This document shows positions 44,291 to 53,444 of a DNA stretch of 64,000 nucleotides, in pieces (the first letter of the stretch is position 1; each line of letters begins with the position of its first letter). Origin of the DNA: Paraburkholderia sp041321145 (GTDB lineage Bacteria; Pseudomonadota; Gammaproteobacteria; Burkholderiales; Burkholderiaceae); contig NZ_JBGGWA010000004.1 in the NCBI RefSeq assembly GCF_041321145.1, forward strand, positions 1 to 64,000, written 5' to 3'. The notes beneath the pieces are model-generated. The model saw nothing but the letters and a program-made list of their open reading frames with translations, made no database searches and was not told the origin of the DNA. Position numbers and translations under genes: made by a program.

Positions 44291-44342
44291 CGGCGGGTCC
44301 GCCTTGCGTCTACGACTGCGCCCGCAACCTTACTGCAATGCG

Positions 44343-45884
44343 TCATTGTGCGGCGCGACCGTCAGCGGCCCTACCGTCCGCGGCCCGATCGATCAGGAAC
44401 TGCGCGAGCAACGGCACTGGGCGGCCGGTCGCGCCCTTCGCCGCGCCGCTCTTCCATGCGGTGCCGGCGATGTCCAGGTGGGCCCACGGATACGCTTCAG
44501 TGAAGCGCGACAGGAAGCATGCCGCTGTCACGCTGCCGGCCGGACGGCCGCCGATGTTGGCCATGTCCGCGAAGTTCGACTTGAGCTGATCCTGATACTC
44601 GTCGTCGAGCGGCAAGCGCCAGGCCGGGTCGGATGCTTCACGCGATGCGTCGAGCAACTCGCCCGCCAGCGCGTCGTCTTTCGAGAACAGCGCGCTGTTG
44701 TGATGACCCAGCGCGATGATGCAGGCGCCTGTCAGCGTGGCGATGTCGATCACCGCGGCCGGCTTGAAACGCTCGGCGTAGGTCAGCGCGTCGCACAGGA
44801 TCAGCCGGCCTTCGGCGTCCGTGTTGAGCACTTCGATCGTCAAGCCCTTCATGCTGGTAACGATGTCGCCCGGCTTGGTAGCCGTAGCCGACGGCATGTT
44901 TTCAACCGCCGGAATGATGCCGACCACGTTGATTTTCAAGCCCATTTCAGCGACGGCGCGCAACGTGCCCAGCACCGAACCGGCGCCGCACATGTCGTAC
45001 TTCATCTCGTCCATGCCCTCACCCGGCTTCAACGAAATGCCGCCCGTGTCGAACGTGACGCCCTTGCCGACCAGCACCACCGGCGCGGCTTTCGCGGCGC
45101 CGCCGTGGTACTGCAGCACGATGAACTGAGCCGGTTCGACCGAGCCTGCCGTGACCGACAGGAACGAGCCCATCTTGAGCGCCTCGCACTGCTTCTCGCC
45201 GAGCACTTCGAGCTTCAGCTTCCAGTCTTTGGCGAGCTTTTTGGCCGTGTTGGCGAGGTAGGTGGGGGTGCAGACGTTGCTCGGCAGGTTGCCGAGGTCG
45301 CGCGTCAGGTCCATGCCGTTGGCAAGCGCTGCGCCCTGCTTCGCGGCCAGCTTGGCGGCCTTCTCGTCGCCGCTATTGACGCTGAAGACGATGCGCTTCA
45401 ATGCACGCGGCGAATTGTCCGGCTTGCTCTTCATCTGCGTGAAGCGGTACGTCAACTCGCGCAGCGCGAGGATCGCGGCGCGCACGCCCCAATCGGCCGA
45501 GCGTTCGAGAATCGGCAGCTGGGCGAGCGTGAAGGTGACCTGGACGATCTTGGTGGTGAGCAATGCGCGCCAGGCGGCCCGCACGGCTTCGCCGTACGCT
45601 TTCTGGCTGAAAGCATCCTGCTTGCCGAGGCCGACCAGCAGCACCCGTGAAGCGCCGATGCCTGAGACTTCGTGCAGGAACAGCGAGGTGCCGGCCTTGC
45701 CGTCCATATCGCCCGCCTTGATGATGCGAGTCAGCAGGCCCTTGGTGGCCGCGTCGATCTCCAGCGCAGCGCCCGAGAGCGTTTGCGACTCGAACACGCC
45801 GATTACGATGCAATCCGATTTCCCGGTCAGGAAACCGTTTGACGAGCCTTTGGTCCAATCACAGGCTTTTATGCTAAAGTCCAT
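44343..45884 (-). CDS. pepA: Leucyl aminopeptidase (cytosol aminopeptidase A)
   Basis: 513 residues from the ATG at 45884 (AGGA upstream); the open frame extends further without homology. The dimetal centre motifs are GKGVTFDTGGISLKP and NTDAEGRL, both intact. It removes N-terminal residues from peptides; the E. coli homologue also binds DNA. The C terminus ends in an unusual RAADGRAADGRAAQ tail encoded by a short tandem repeat. It diverges from lptF across 137 bases. Confidence 0.96.
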   Translation of the reverse strand: MDFSIKACDWTKGSSNGFLTGKSDCIVIGVFESQTLSGAALEIDAATKGLLTRIIKAGDMDGKAGTSLFLHEVSGIGASRVLLVGLGKQDAFSQKAYGEAVRAAWRALLTTKIVQVTFTLAQLPILERSADWGVRAAILALRELTYRFTQMKSKPDNSPRALKRIVFSVNSGDEKAAKLAAKQGAALANGMDLTRDLGNLPSNVCTPTYLANTAKKLAKDWKLKLEVLGEKQCEALKMGSFLSVTAGSVEPAQFIVLQYHGGAAKAAPVVLVGKGVTFDTGGISLKPGEGMDEMKYDMCGAGSVLGTLRAVAEMGLKINVVGIIPAVENMPSATATKPGDIVTSMKGLTIEVLNTDAEGRLILCDALTYAERFKPAAVIDIATLTGACIIALGHHNSALFSKDDALAGELLDASREASDPAWRLPLDDEYQDQLKSNFADMANIGGRPAGSVTAACFLSRFTEAYPWAHLDIAGTAWKSGAAKGATGRPVPLLAQFLIDRAADGRAADGRAAQ

Positions 45885-46021
45885 CGCGCTTGTCCTCGGA
45901 TAAAGTCTGAGCTTAGGATGAAAGCCGCAATTATCCGCTATTTTTCCCGCGGCGGCTGCACCGGAGGCGCGATGGGAACCCACCCGCCCGCCACTGAGAG
46001 CGCCCCCTCTCATCATCAATA

Positions 46022-47119
46022 ATGATCTTCGAACGCTCCCTCCAGCGCGAACTCGCGTATACGGCTGGTGCCGTGTTCATGGTTCTCCTCACGCTCGTGC
46101 TGACAACGATGATGATCCGCATCGTCGGCTTCGCAGCCTCGGGCGAGATCGACCCGCGCGACGTGCTGGTCCTGATCGGCCTGACCGTGATCGGCTACCT
46201 GGCGATCATGCTCGTCGCGACCCTGTTCGTGTCGATCCTGTTCGTCCTGACCCGCTGGTACAAAGACTCCGAGATGGTCGTCTGGCTCGCCTCGGGCGTC
46301 AGTTTGACCCGCTTCATCAAGCCGATCGGTATTTTTGCCACGCCGATCATCATTCTCATCATGTTCTTCGTGTTCGTCGGCTGGCCGTGGTCGAACCAGC
46401 AGAGCAAGCTGATCCGCGCGCGCTTCCAGCAGCGCGACGAAGTCTCGCTGCTCGCGCCGGGTCAATTCCGCGAGTCGGCCACCAGCCACCGGGTGTTCTT
46501 CATCGAGAAGATGTCGCCCGACCAGGGGCGCGTCGAGAACGTGTTCGTGACCAGCACGGAAAACGGCAAGGTGAACGTGGTCGTGTCGAAAACCGGCCAC
46601 ACCGAAACGCACAAGAATGGCGATCGCTTCGTCGTGCTCGAAAACGGCCGCCGCTATGACGGCGAGCCGGGGCACCCCGATTTCCGCATCATGGAATTCG
46701 AACGCTATGGCGTGAAGATCCAGAGCCAGCCCGTCATCAATACGCCGACCACCACCGGCACGCCCACGCTCACGCTGCTGCGCAACCCGACCGACGAGAA
46801 CCTCGCGGAATTCGCGTGGCGCGCGGGCCTGCCGCTGATCGCCATCAACCTGATGCTGCTGGCGATTCCGCTCGCGCACCAGAACCCGCGGCGCAGCCGC
46901 ACGATCAATCTGGTGATGGCCGTCCTGATCTATCTGACGTATTCGAATCTGTTGAACGTGGTGCAGTCGTGGATCGAGCAAGGCAAGATGTCATTCGGGG
47001 TTGGGCTGGTGGGCCTGCATGCCATCGTGGCGGCGATCGTCGTGTTCATCTTCTGGCTGCGCGTGCGCAACCGGCCGCTATTCACGCGGGCGATGTTCCG
47101 CCGTTCGCAGGGAGCGTGA
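46022..47119 (+). CDS. lptF: LPS export ABC transporter permease LptF
   Basis: 365 residues. It begins MIFERSLQRELAYTAG, with three membrane helices before and three after a beta-jellyroll periplasmic domain (~130-265). LVATLFVSILFVLTRWYKDSEMVVWLASG is the coupling region to LptB. With LptG it extracts LPS from the inner membrane. lptG follows after three bases. Confidence 0.94.
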   Translation: MIFERSLQRELAYTAGAVFMVLLTLVLTTMMIRIVGFAASGEIDPRDVLVLIGLTVIGYLAIMLVATLFVSILFVLTRWYKDSEMVVWLASGVSLTRFIKPIGIFATPIIILIMFFVFVGWPWSNQQSKLIRARFQQRDEVSLLAPGQFRESATSHRVFFIEKMSPDQGRVENVFVTSTENGKVNVVVSKTGHTETHKNGDRFVVLENGRRYDGEPGHPDFRIMEFERYGVKIQSQPVINTPTTTGTPTLTLLRNPTDENLAEFAWRAGLPLIAINLMLLAIPLAHQNPRRSRTINLVMAVLIYLTYSNLLNVVQSWIEQGKMSFGVGLVGLHAIVAAIVVFIFWLRVRNRPLFTRAMFRRSQGA

Positions 47120-47122
47120 CCG

Positions 47123-48271
47123 ATGCGCATCTATGAAAAGTACTTCGCGCGTCAGGTCTACCTCACGTTCATCTTCATTCTGTTCGCGTTTTCGGGTCTG
47201 TTCTTCTTCTTCGACCTGATCAACGAACTGAACTCCGTCGGCCACGGCAACTACAAGTTTCAGTACGCGGTGCTGCGTGTCGCGTTGCAAACACCGTCGC
47301 GCTTTTACGAAATCATTCCGGTCGCCGCGTTGATCAGCGCGATCTACGTGTTCGCGCAGATGGCGGCGAACTCCGAGTACACGATTTTCCGCGTGTCCGG
47401 CCTCGCCACGAACCAGGCGCTGCGCTCGCTCATGAAGATCGGCATTCCGCTGGTGTTCCTGACTTACCTGATCGGCGAAGTGGTCGGTCCGTACACGGAT
47501 CAGTTGTCGGAACGCGTGCGGCTAGAGGCGCTGGGGTCGTCGGTATCGAGCAATTTCGAGTCGGGCGTGTGGGTGAAGGACACACTCACGGCGCGTGCGG
47601 ACGGCGAACAGGTCACGCGCTTCGTGAACGTCGGCGAATTGAAGCCTGACGCCACGATCAGCAACGTCCGGATTTACGAATTCGATTCGAAGTTCCGCCT
47701 GTCCAACGTGCGCACCGCCCAAAGCGGCACGTATCAGCCGCCTGGCCACTGGCAGTTGACTGGCGTGACCGACACGCAATTGATCGACGTGCCCCCTCCT
47801 CCCGGCACGCCGGCCGATGCATTGAACCCGGTGTACCGCGCGAAGCAGGTGGCGCTGCCCGCGTATTCGTTACGTTCGGAGCTGACGCCGCAGATTCTGT
47901 CCGTGCTGCTGGTGTCGCCGGACCGGATGTCGATGTTCAACCTGTTCCGCTATATCCAGCATTTGACCGAGAATCATCAGGACACGCAGCGGTATGAGAT
48001 TGCGCTGTGGCGCAAGCTGCTGTATCCGTTTGCGGTGTTCGTGATGCTGGTGTTGTCGTTGCCGTTTGCGTATCTGCATACGCGCGCGGGCGTGGTGGGT
48101 GTGAAGGTTTTCGGCGGGATCATGCTGGGGATGAGTTTCCAGCTGTTCAATACGCTGTTCTCGCATATCGGCACGTTGAATACGTGGCCTGCGCCGTTGA
48201 CCGCGGCAACGCCAGGGCTGGTGTACCTGGTGCTCGGTTTAGTCGGGTTGAAGTGGGTTGATCGCCATTAG
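47123..48271 (+). CDS. lptG: LPS export ABC transporter permease LptG
   Basis: 382 residues with the same six-helix and jellyroll layout as LptF. MRIYEKYFARQVYLTFIFIL opens the first helix, ALISAIYVFAQMAANSEYTIFRVSGL is the LptB-coupling region, and the last helix pair is near 300-380. It is the partner of LptF. It ends 11 bases before cbiX, so cbiX is probably in the same transcript. Confidence 0.94.
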   Translation: MRIYEKYFARQVYLTFIFILFAFSGLFFFFDLINELNSVGHGNYKFQYAVLRVALQTPSRFYEIIPVAALISAIYVFAQMAANSEYTIFRVSGLATNQALRSLMKIGIPLVFLTYLIGEVVGPYTDQLSERVRLEALGSSVSSNFESGVWVKDTLTARADGEQVTRFVNVGELKPDATISNVRIYEFDSKFRLSNVRTAQSGTYQPPGHWQLTGVTDTQLIDVPPPPGTPADALNPVYRAKQVALPAYSLRSELTPQILSVLLVSPDRMSMFNLFRYIQHLTENHQDTQRYEIALWRKLLYPFAVFVMLVLSLPFAYLHTRAGVVGVKVFGGIMLGMSFQLFNTLFSHIGTLNTWPAPLTAATPGLVYLVLGLVGLKWVDRH

Positions 48272-48282
48272 GAGCCTTTGCC

Positions 48283-48663
48283 ATGGCTACGCATGGGATG
48301 GTGTTGTTTGGGCACGGCGCGAGGGATGTGCGCTGGCGCGAGCCGTTTGAGAGGCTCGCCGACAAGCTGCGGGCTGCGCGTGCTTCAGGCGCCGAGGCTG
48401 GGCCGGTGAAGTTGGCTTTTCTTGAGTTGATGGAGCCGGATTTGCCCACCGCTGTGGGAGAACTTGTCGCCCACGGGTGTGATGAGGTCACCGTTGTGCC
48501 TGTTTTTTTTGGGCAAGGCGGGCACATCAGGAAGGATCTACCTGCGGTGATTGAACGCTGTCGTGGGTTGCATCCTTCTGTCGAGATTCGGTGTGCTGTC
48601 GCAGTTGGCGAGGATGAGGGTGTGTTGGACGCTGTCGCGGAGTATTGCCTGCGGCAGGTTTGA
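48283..48663 (+). CDS. cbiX: Short-form CbiX/SirB sirohydrochlorin chelatase
   Basis: 126 residues, the single-domain length of CbiX-S or SirB. The metal-binding first His is in LFGHGARDVRW and the second in VPVFFGQGGHIRKDLP. It inserts cobalt (B12) or iron (siroheme) into sirohydrochlorin. In this window the iron role fits, because CysI needs siroheme and cobA lies across the element at 48664-49430. A cobalt role is also possible. G/T-rich codon choice towards the 3' end differs from its neighbours. Confidence 0.88.
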   Translation: MATHGMVLFGHGARDVRWREPFERLADKLRAARASGAEAGPVKLAFLELMEPDLPTAVGELVAHGCDEVTVVPVFFGQGGHIRKDLPAVIERCRGLHPSVEIRCAVAVGEDEGVLDAVAEYCLRQV

Positions 48664-49430
48664 TGTTGGTTGCCTGCTCGGCGATTGGGGGGGCTTTTTG
48701 TGTTGGGCTTTTCTTGATTTGTTAGTGGTCTATTAGCGTTGCCCCTGTGCGGGGCGGCACCTACTTTTCTTTGCCTGCTGCAAAGAAAAGTAGGCAAAAG
48801 AAAGCAGCTCAAACCGCTAATGCTAAGCGGCTCCCCCGGCTTGGAGGGGCCAGTGGCCCCGTGGAATCCGGGCCCTCGTACCTTCAACCCCAAGTGACAA
48901 AGGTGTCATCAGCTCCCACTCCGCACTACGTGCGTCGCGGACGGGTTTGCATGGGAAACCAGGGCTTCGTTTAAGGATGGTGGAGGCCTTCTGCTTTGCC
49001 TCGGCGTGGCGCTTCCGCACTCAAGGGTCAACCCGCACCCTGAATGAAATGTAGGTGTGTCGCAATCGCATGCAGTGGCGATATAACGGCGAGTCACGAT
49101 GTCGGGAAAAACGCGAACGCAAAACGCAGAAGGTTTTATGAAGGACGCTTCGGCGCGCGCAGCGCCGCCGGAAGTATGACGCCCTTGTCACTAGCGCCGA
49201 ATGTACGAGAACACAGATTCCACGGAGCCACTACCATTCGCTGACTGCGGGAGCCGCTTAGTATTAGCGGTTTGAGCTGCTTTCTTTTGCCTACTTTTCT
49301 TTGCAGCAGGCAAAGAAAAGTAGGTGCCGCCCCGCACAGGGGCGACGCTAATAGACCACAAACAAAACAAGAAAAGGCCAACAAAAAAAAAGCACAACCA
49401 ACAACCGCCAAGCAGGCAAAAATAAAGCAT
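48664..49430. repeat. Noncoding element bounded by long inverted repeats between cbiX and cobA
   Basis: This gap holds no credible gene. The arms 48721-48835 and 49249-49363 are 115-base inverted repeats that differ at only a few positions. Weaker pairing continues outwards to about 48671 and 49415. Each arm contains a perfect 14-bp inner hairpin: CCTACTTTTCTTTG with its complement around a seven-base loop (48760-48794 and 49290-49324). GCCCC-TGTGC-GGGGC is also present. The ~410-base core is unrelated to anything I recognise. The whole looks like a MITE-like or repeat-bounded cassette. No target-site duplication was identified. Confidence 0.85.
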
Positions 49431-50186
49431 TCAAGCCGCGACTAACATCCCCTCCGCAGACCGCACAACGCCCCGCTGCCGGGCAGCAAAAGCCTCCCCG
49501 ATCATCACAAGACTGGGCTGCGAGGCATCGACCCACCTCTGGGCGTCCCCGGCAGCGAGTTCCTCGAGCGTCAACGTCAGCATCCGCTCGCGCTCCGTAC
49601 TGCAAGCCTCAACGATCGCCACAGGCGTAGAAGCAGCCCGCCCCGCGCCAATCAATTGCAGGGCAATTTCCACCCCACTATCGCGGCCCATATAAAACAC
49701 GAGCGAATCCGCATTCACCTGCTCGCGAATCTCCTCAGACCCCGGTGCCCGGCTAAAAGTAGCCAACGCAACACTGCGCGACACGCCTCGCAGGGTCAGC
49801 GATCGCTTCAGCGAAGCTGCGCTAGCCAGCGCAGCAGTGATGCCAGGCACAACCTCATATTCGATGCCCGCCGCTTCAAGCGCACGCATCTCCTCATCGG
49901 CACGCCCGAACAACATGGGATCGCCGCCCTTCAGACGAACCACCACACCGTGCTCAAGCGCCGCATCCACAATCTGCTTGTTGATGAACTGCTGCGCCGT
50001 AGAAAGTTGCCCACACCGCTTGCCCACAGCAATCCGCCGCGCGTGAGCAGGCGCATAGTCGAGCATTGCCGGCTCGACAAGCGCGTCATGCAGCACCACC
50101 TCCGCCGTACCCAGCAGCCGCGCCCCACGCACCGTGATGAGGTCCGCGGCACCGGGCCCTGCGCCGATCAGATAAACCTTACCCAT
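49431..50186 (-). CDS. cobA: Uroporphyrinogen-III C-methyltransferase
   Basis: 251 residues from the ATG at 50186 (AGG nine bases upstream); an in-frame TTG at 50195 is possible. The SAM-binding signatures are VYLIGAGPGAADLITVRGARLL, VRLKGGDPMLFGRADEE and VVPGITAALASAA. It makes precorrin-2 for siroheme and cobalamin. As the last gene of the cys operon it most likely supports siroheme for CysI. The CysG dehydrogenase/ferrochelatase domain is absent from this short protein. Confidence 0.95.
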   Translation of the reverse strand: MGKVYLIGAGPGAADLITVRGARLLGTAEVVLHDALVEPAMLDYAPAHARRIAVGKRCGQLSTAQQFINKQIVDAALEHGVVVRLKGGDPMLFGRADEEMRALEAAGIEYEVVPGITAALASAASLKRSLTLRGVSRSVALATFSRAPGSEEIREQVNADSLVFYMGRDSGVEIALQLIGAGRAASTPVAIVEACSTERERMLTLTLEELAAGDAQRWVDASQPSLVMIGEAFAARQRGVVRSAEGMLVAA

Positions 50187-50214
50187 TTGCTTCAACCTGT
50201 TCGTTAGGGCGTCT

Positions 50215-50236
50215 GCGACGCGCGGCTGCGCGTCGC
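50215..50236 (-). other. Intercistronic hairpin between cysN and cobA
   Basis: GCGACGCG, six loop bases and CGCGTCGC form a perfect 8-bp stem in the 54-base gap. No U-tract follows, so it may tune mRNA stability rather than terminate. Confidence 0.5.
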
Positions 50237-50240
50237 TCGC

Positions 50241-51554
50241 TTACGCCGAAAACGCCCGAATCATGCCGGCCGCGACGGTGTGATGCGTCGCTTCGTCGAT
50301 TAGCACGAATGCGCCCGTGCCCTGATGCGAGTCGTACACGTCGCACACCAGCGGCTTCTGCAATGTCAGCGCAACGCGGCCGATGTCGTTCATCGCCAGT
50401 TCCTTGCGATCGGTCGCCTGCGACAGCGTATGCACGTCGAGCACTTCCTTGATCGAACCGATCCGTGCGAACACCGTGTTGGTAGTCTGCTTCAACAGAT
50501 ACTTGCGTTGCGTGGACAACGGCGTGTCGTCGAACCAGCACAGGTCGGCCTCCAGCTTCTTCGCCGGTTCCGGTGCGGCTTCGCGCAGCACAAAGGTATC
50601 GCCACGCGACACGTCGACGTCTTCGGCCAGCCGAATCGTCACCGTTTGACCGGCAAACGCGCGGTCCACTTGCGCCGTACCGCCCACCACCGGGGCGATG
50701 ATCTCGGCAACCGTCGCTTCGCGGTTAGCCGGGAGCACGACGATCGTGTCGCCGACCCTCACTTCGCCCGCTTCGACACGGCCCATGTAGCCGCGGAAAT
50801 CGTCGGACTGGCTGCCGTCCTGACGTGCCACCCATTGCACGGGGAAACGCAGCGCCTGGCCCGTCGGAACCTCAACCGGCAACGCTTCGAGCAAGTCCAG
50901 CAGCGGCTCGCCCGCATACCACGGCATGCTTTCACTGGCCGTCACGATGTTGTCGCCCTTGAGCGCCGAGACCGGCACGAAGCGCACGTCGTTCAGACCC
51001 AGTTGACGCGCGAGGTCGACATACGCGTCGCGAATCTCGTTGAAGCGCGTTTCGCTGTAGTCGACCAGGTCCATCTTGTTGATCGCGACGATCGCATGCT
51101 GCAGGCCGAGCAGTTTCACGAGCGCGCTATGACGCTTGGTTTGCGGCAGCAATTGCGCCACGCCGTCGACAAACGTCACACGCGTGGCGTCGACCAGGAT
51201 AATCGCCGCGTGCGCGGTCGACGCACCTGTCACCATGTTGCGCGTGTACTGCTCGTGGCCCGGCGTGTCGGCGATGATGAACTTGCGCTTTGCGGTCGCG
51301 AAGTAACGGTACGCGACGTCGATCGTGATGCCTTGCTCGCGCTCGGCTTCGAGGCCGTCGGTCAGCAGCGACAGATCGATTTCGTCGCCAACGGTACGCT
51401 TATTCTTCGCGCGCGACAGTGCCGAGAGCTGGTCGCTCAACACAGCCTTGCTGTCGTACAGCAGGCGGCCGATCAACGTGCTCTTGCCATCGTCGACGCT
51501 GCCCGCGGTGATGAATCGCAGCACGCCGAGGTCTTCTGGTTGATGAATACTCAT
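50241..51554 (-). CDS. cysN: Sulfate adenylyltransferase subunit 1 (GTPase)
   Basis: 437 residues from the ATG at 51554 (AAGGA, six-base spacing). EF-Tu-like GTPase motifs are GSVDDGKST at 18-26, DTPGH near 95 and NKMD near 150, followed by beta-barrel domains. There is no fused CysC kinase domain. Together with CysD it makes APS from sulfate and ATP, using GTP hydrolysis to drive the reaction. The short gap to cysD is filled by the repeat at 51580-51616. Confidence 0.97.
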   Translation of the reverse strand: MSIHQPEDLGVLRFITAGSVDDGKSTLIGRLLYDSKAVLSDQLSALSRAKNKRTVGDEIDLSLLTDGLEAEREQGITIDVAYRYFATAKRKFIIADTPGHEQYTRNMVTGASTAHAAIILVDATRVTFVDGVAQLLPQTKRHSALVKLLGLQHAIVAINKMDLVDYSETRFNEIRDAYVDLARQLGLNDVRFVPVSALKGDNIVTASESMPWYAGEPLLDLLEALPVEVPTGQALRFPVQWVARQDGSQSDDFRGYMGRVEAGEVRVGDTIVVLPANREATVAEIIAPVVGGTAQVDRAFAGQTVTIRLAEDVDVSRGDTFVLREAAPEPAKKLEADLCWFDDTPLSTQRKYLLKQTTNTVFARIGSIKEVLDVHTLSQATDRKELAMNDIGRVALTLQKPLVCDVYDSHQGTGAFVLIDEATHHTVAAGMIRAFSA

Positions 51555-51579
51555 GATGTTCCTTGTCGCTCTGTCGACA

Positions 51580-51616
51580 GGAGTTGGCGCTTCAGCGTCT
51601 ACTCCGATCCCACGCA
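51580..51616 (-). repeat. Intergenic hairpin repeat, copy 1 (cysD-cysN gap)
   Basis: GGAGT..ACTCC arms enclose GGCGC-TTCA-GCG, followed by GATCCCACGCA. A close relative lies at 63162-63223 in another operon gap. In both cases the repeat separates two genes of one minus-strand operon. Confidence 0.6.
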
Positions 51617-52579
51617 TTAGAAATAACCTTGCTTCTTACGCTGTTCCATCGCGGCTTCGGAGACCTGATCGTCCATCCGCGTCGCGCCGCGTTCCGTGAT
51701 TTCGGTCACGGCCGTTTCGGCGATGATCTTCTCGAGATCGTCGGCGTCGCTTTCCACCGGGCACGTGCAGCTGATATCGCCCACGGTGCGGAAACGCACC
51801 AGCGCGGTTTCGCTGGTCTCGCCTTCACGCATCGGCGTGAGCGGCGTAACCGGCACGAGCAAGCCATTACGGCGCACGATCTCGCGTCGATGCGCGTAGT
51901 AGATCGACGGCAGTTCGAGCTGTTCGCGGGCGATGTACTGCCACACGTCGAGTTCGGTCCAGTTCGAAATGGGGAACACGCGCAGGTGTTCGCCGTTGTG
52001 CAGACGCGCGTTATACAGGCTCCACAGTTCCGGGCGCTGTGCCTTCGGGTCCCATTGGCCGAATTCGTCGCGGAACGAGAAGATCCGTTCTTTCGCACGG
52101 GCCTTTTCTTCGTCGCGGCGCGCGCCGCCGATCAGCGCGGTGTACTCGTGTTCGGCGATCGTTTCGAGCAGCGTCACGGCTTGCGCCGCGTTGCGTGAAT
52201 CCAATTCGCGGCGCAGACGTACCGTGCCGCGTTTGATCGAATCTTCGACGTGGCCTACCACCAGTTCAGCACCGATCTCTTTCGCGCGGCGATCGCGAAA
52301 GTCGATCACTTCGTCGTAGTTGTGGCCGGTGTCGATATGCACCAGCGGGAACGGCAGCACGGTCTTGCGATTCGCGCCGATGCCGAACGCCTTCAGCGCC
52401 AGGTGCAGGACCACGACCGAATCCTTGCCGCCCGAAAACAGCAACGCGGGCTTGCTGCATTCGGCGACCAGTTCGCGCAGGATGTGAATCGACTCGGCTT
52501 CGAGCCAATCGAGGTGATCCATCCGGTTCGCCGTGTTGGCGAGCGGTGCATTGACAGTGGAATCGAGCGTGGTGCTCAT
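51617..52579 (-). CDS. cysD: Sulfate adenylyltransferase subunit 2
   Basis: 320 residues. The PP-loop SGGKDS is near residue 49 in LLFSGGKDSVVVLHLALKAF, with VHIDTGHNYDEVIDFRD and WTELDVWQYIA downstream. It carries the ATP-sulfurylase active site and depends on CysN. The C-terminal end (MEQRKKQGYF) is the typical finish. It is cotranscribed with cysH, 118 bases upstream. Confidence 0.97.
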   Translation of the reverse strand: MSTTLDSTVNAPLANTANRMDHLDWLEAESIHILRELVAECSKPALLFSGGKDSVVVLHLALKAFGIGANRKTVLPFPLVHIDTGHNYDEVIDFRDRRAKEIGAELVVGHVEDSIKRGTVRLRRELDSRNAAQAVTLLETIAEHEYTALIGGARRDEEKARAKERIFSFRDEFGQWDPKAQRPELWSLYNARLHNGEHLRVFPISNWTELDVWQYIAREQLELPSIYYAHRREIVRRNGLLVPVTPLTPMREGETSETALVRFRTVGDISCTCPVESDADDLEKIIAETAVTEITERGATRMDDQVSEAAMEQRKKQGYF

Positions 52580-52697
52580 GTTTGGGTCCTTCGTTGGTTC
52601 GCTTGGGCGAGCGGTTTGTCGCCCAGGCGGAAGTATTCAAATCGGTATGTGCGGCGTTCAGGTCGGAAGCCAAGGCCTGAGTCTCACGAATACGTTG

Positions 52698-53444
52698 TTA
52701 AGCAGAGGCGTTCTCGCTGCTGCCGACGGTGATCGGCGTAATGGTGGTGATGTGCAGCCCGCATTCTTTCGTATCGCGCGACTCCCACCACCAGCGCCCT
52801 GCCCGGCTATCTTCACCGGCGCGGACCGCGCGCGTACAAGGCTCGCAGCCGATGCTCGGGTAACCGCGCGCATGCAGCGGATTGACCGGCACGTCGAACG
52901 CTTTCAGGTAGTCCCACACTTCGGTTTCGGTCCAGTCCGTCAACGGATTGAACTTGGCGATGTTGCGCGCGGCGTCGTGCTCTTCCGCGTGCAATTCGGC
53001 ACGCGTCACCGATTGCTCGCGGCGTTGGCCCGTCACCCATGCGCTGACATCGGACAGCGCGCGGTTCAACGGCTCGACCTTGCGGATTTCGCAGCAGCGC
53101 TTGCGCAGATCGACGCTTTCATAAAACGCGTTCAGACCATGCGAGCCGACATATTCCTCAACCGCGGCAGCCTGCGGATGAAATTGTTCGATGTCGTAGC
53201 CGTAGCGCTCTTTCACACGATCGAGCATGCCGAGCGTTTCCGCGTGCAGACGGCCTGTGTTCAGCGAGAAGATGCCGATCTTCACGCCACGCGACAGAAT
53301 CGCGTGCGTGAGCAGCATGTCTTCTGCGGCGAGGCTGCTGGCGAGCTTGACGTTCGCGTGACGCGCGGCAATCGAGTCGAGCAGCGCATCGAGGCGCTCG
53401 ATCTTCGCCGCCAGTTCCGGCGCGAGCGATTGTGCGCCGCTCAT
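52698..53444 (-). CDS. cysH: Assimilatory adenylylsulfate (APS) reductase
   Basis: 248 residues of the PP-loop reductase family. The Fe-S cysteine pairs KRCCEIRK near 120 and CEPC near 206, plus the catalytic KECGLH near 232, are all present. This CC..CxxC pattern marks the [4Fe-4S] APS reductases rather than the PAPS reductases of enterics. The enzyme can thus take APS from CysDN directly, which fits the lack of cysC. It overlaps the DUF934 gene by four bases. Confidence 0.94.
   Translation of the reverse strand: MSGAQSLAPELAAKIERLDALLDSIAARHANVKLASSLAAEDMLLTHAILSRGVKIGIFSLNTGRLHAETLGMLDRVKERYGYDIEQFHPQAAAVEEYVGSHGLNAFYESVDLRKRCCEIRKVEPLNRALSDVSAWVTGQRREQSVTRAELHAEEHDAARNIAKFNPLTDWTETEVWDYLKAFDVPVNPLHARGYPSIGCEPCTRAVRAGEDSRAGRWWWESRDTKECGLHITTITPITVGSSENASA

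Noticed and set aside
48900..49250. Small open frames of 60-66 codons inside the inverted-repeat element
   Set aside because: No ribosome sites, no conserved motifs, and biased residues typical of chance frames.
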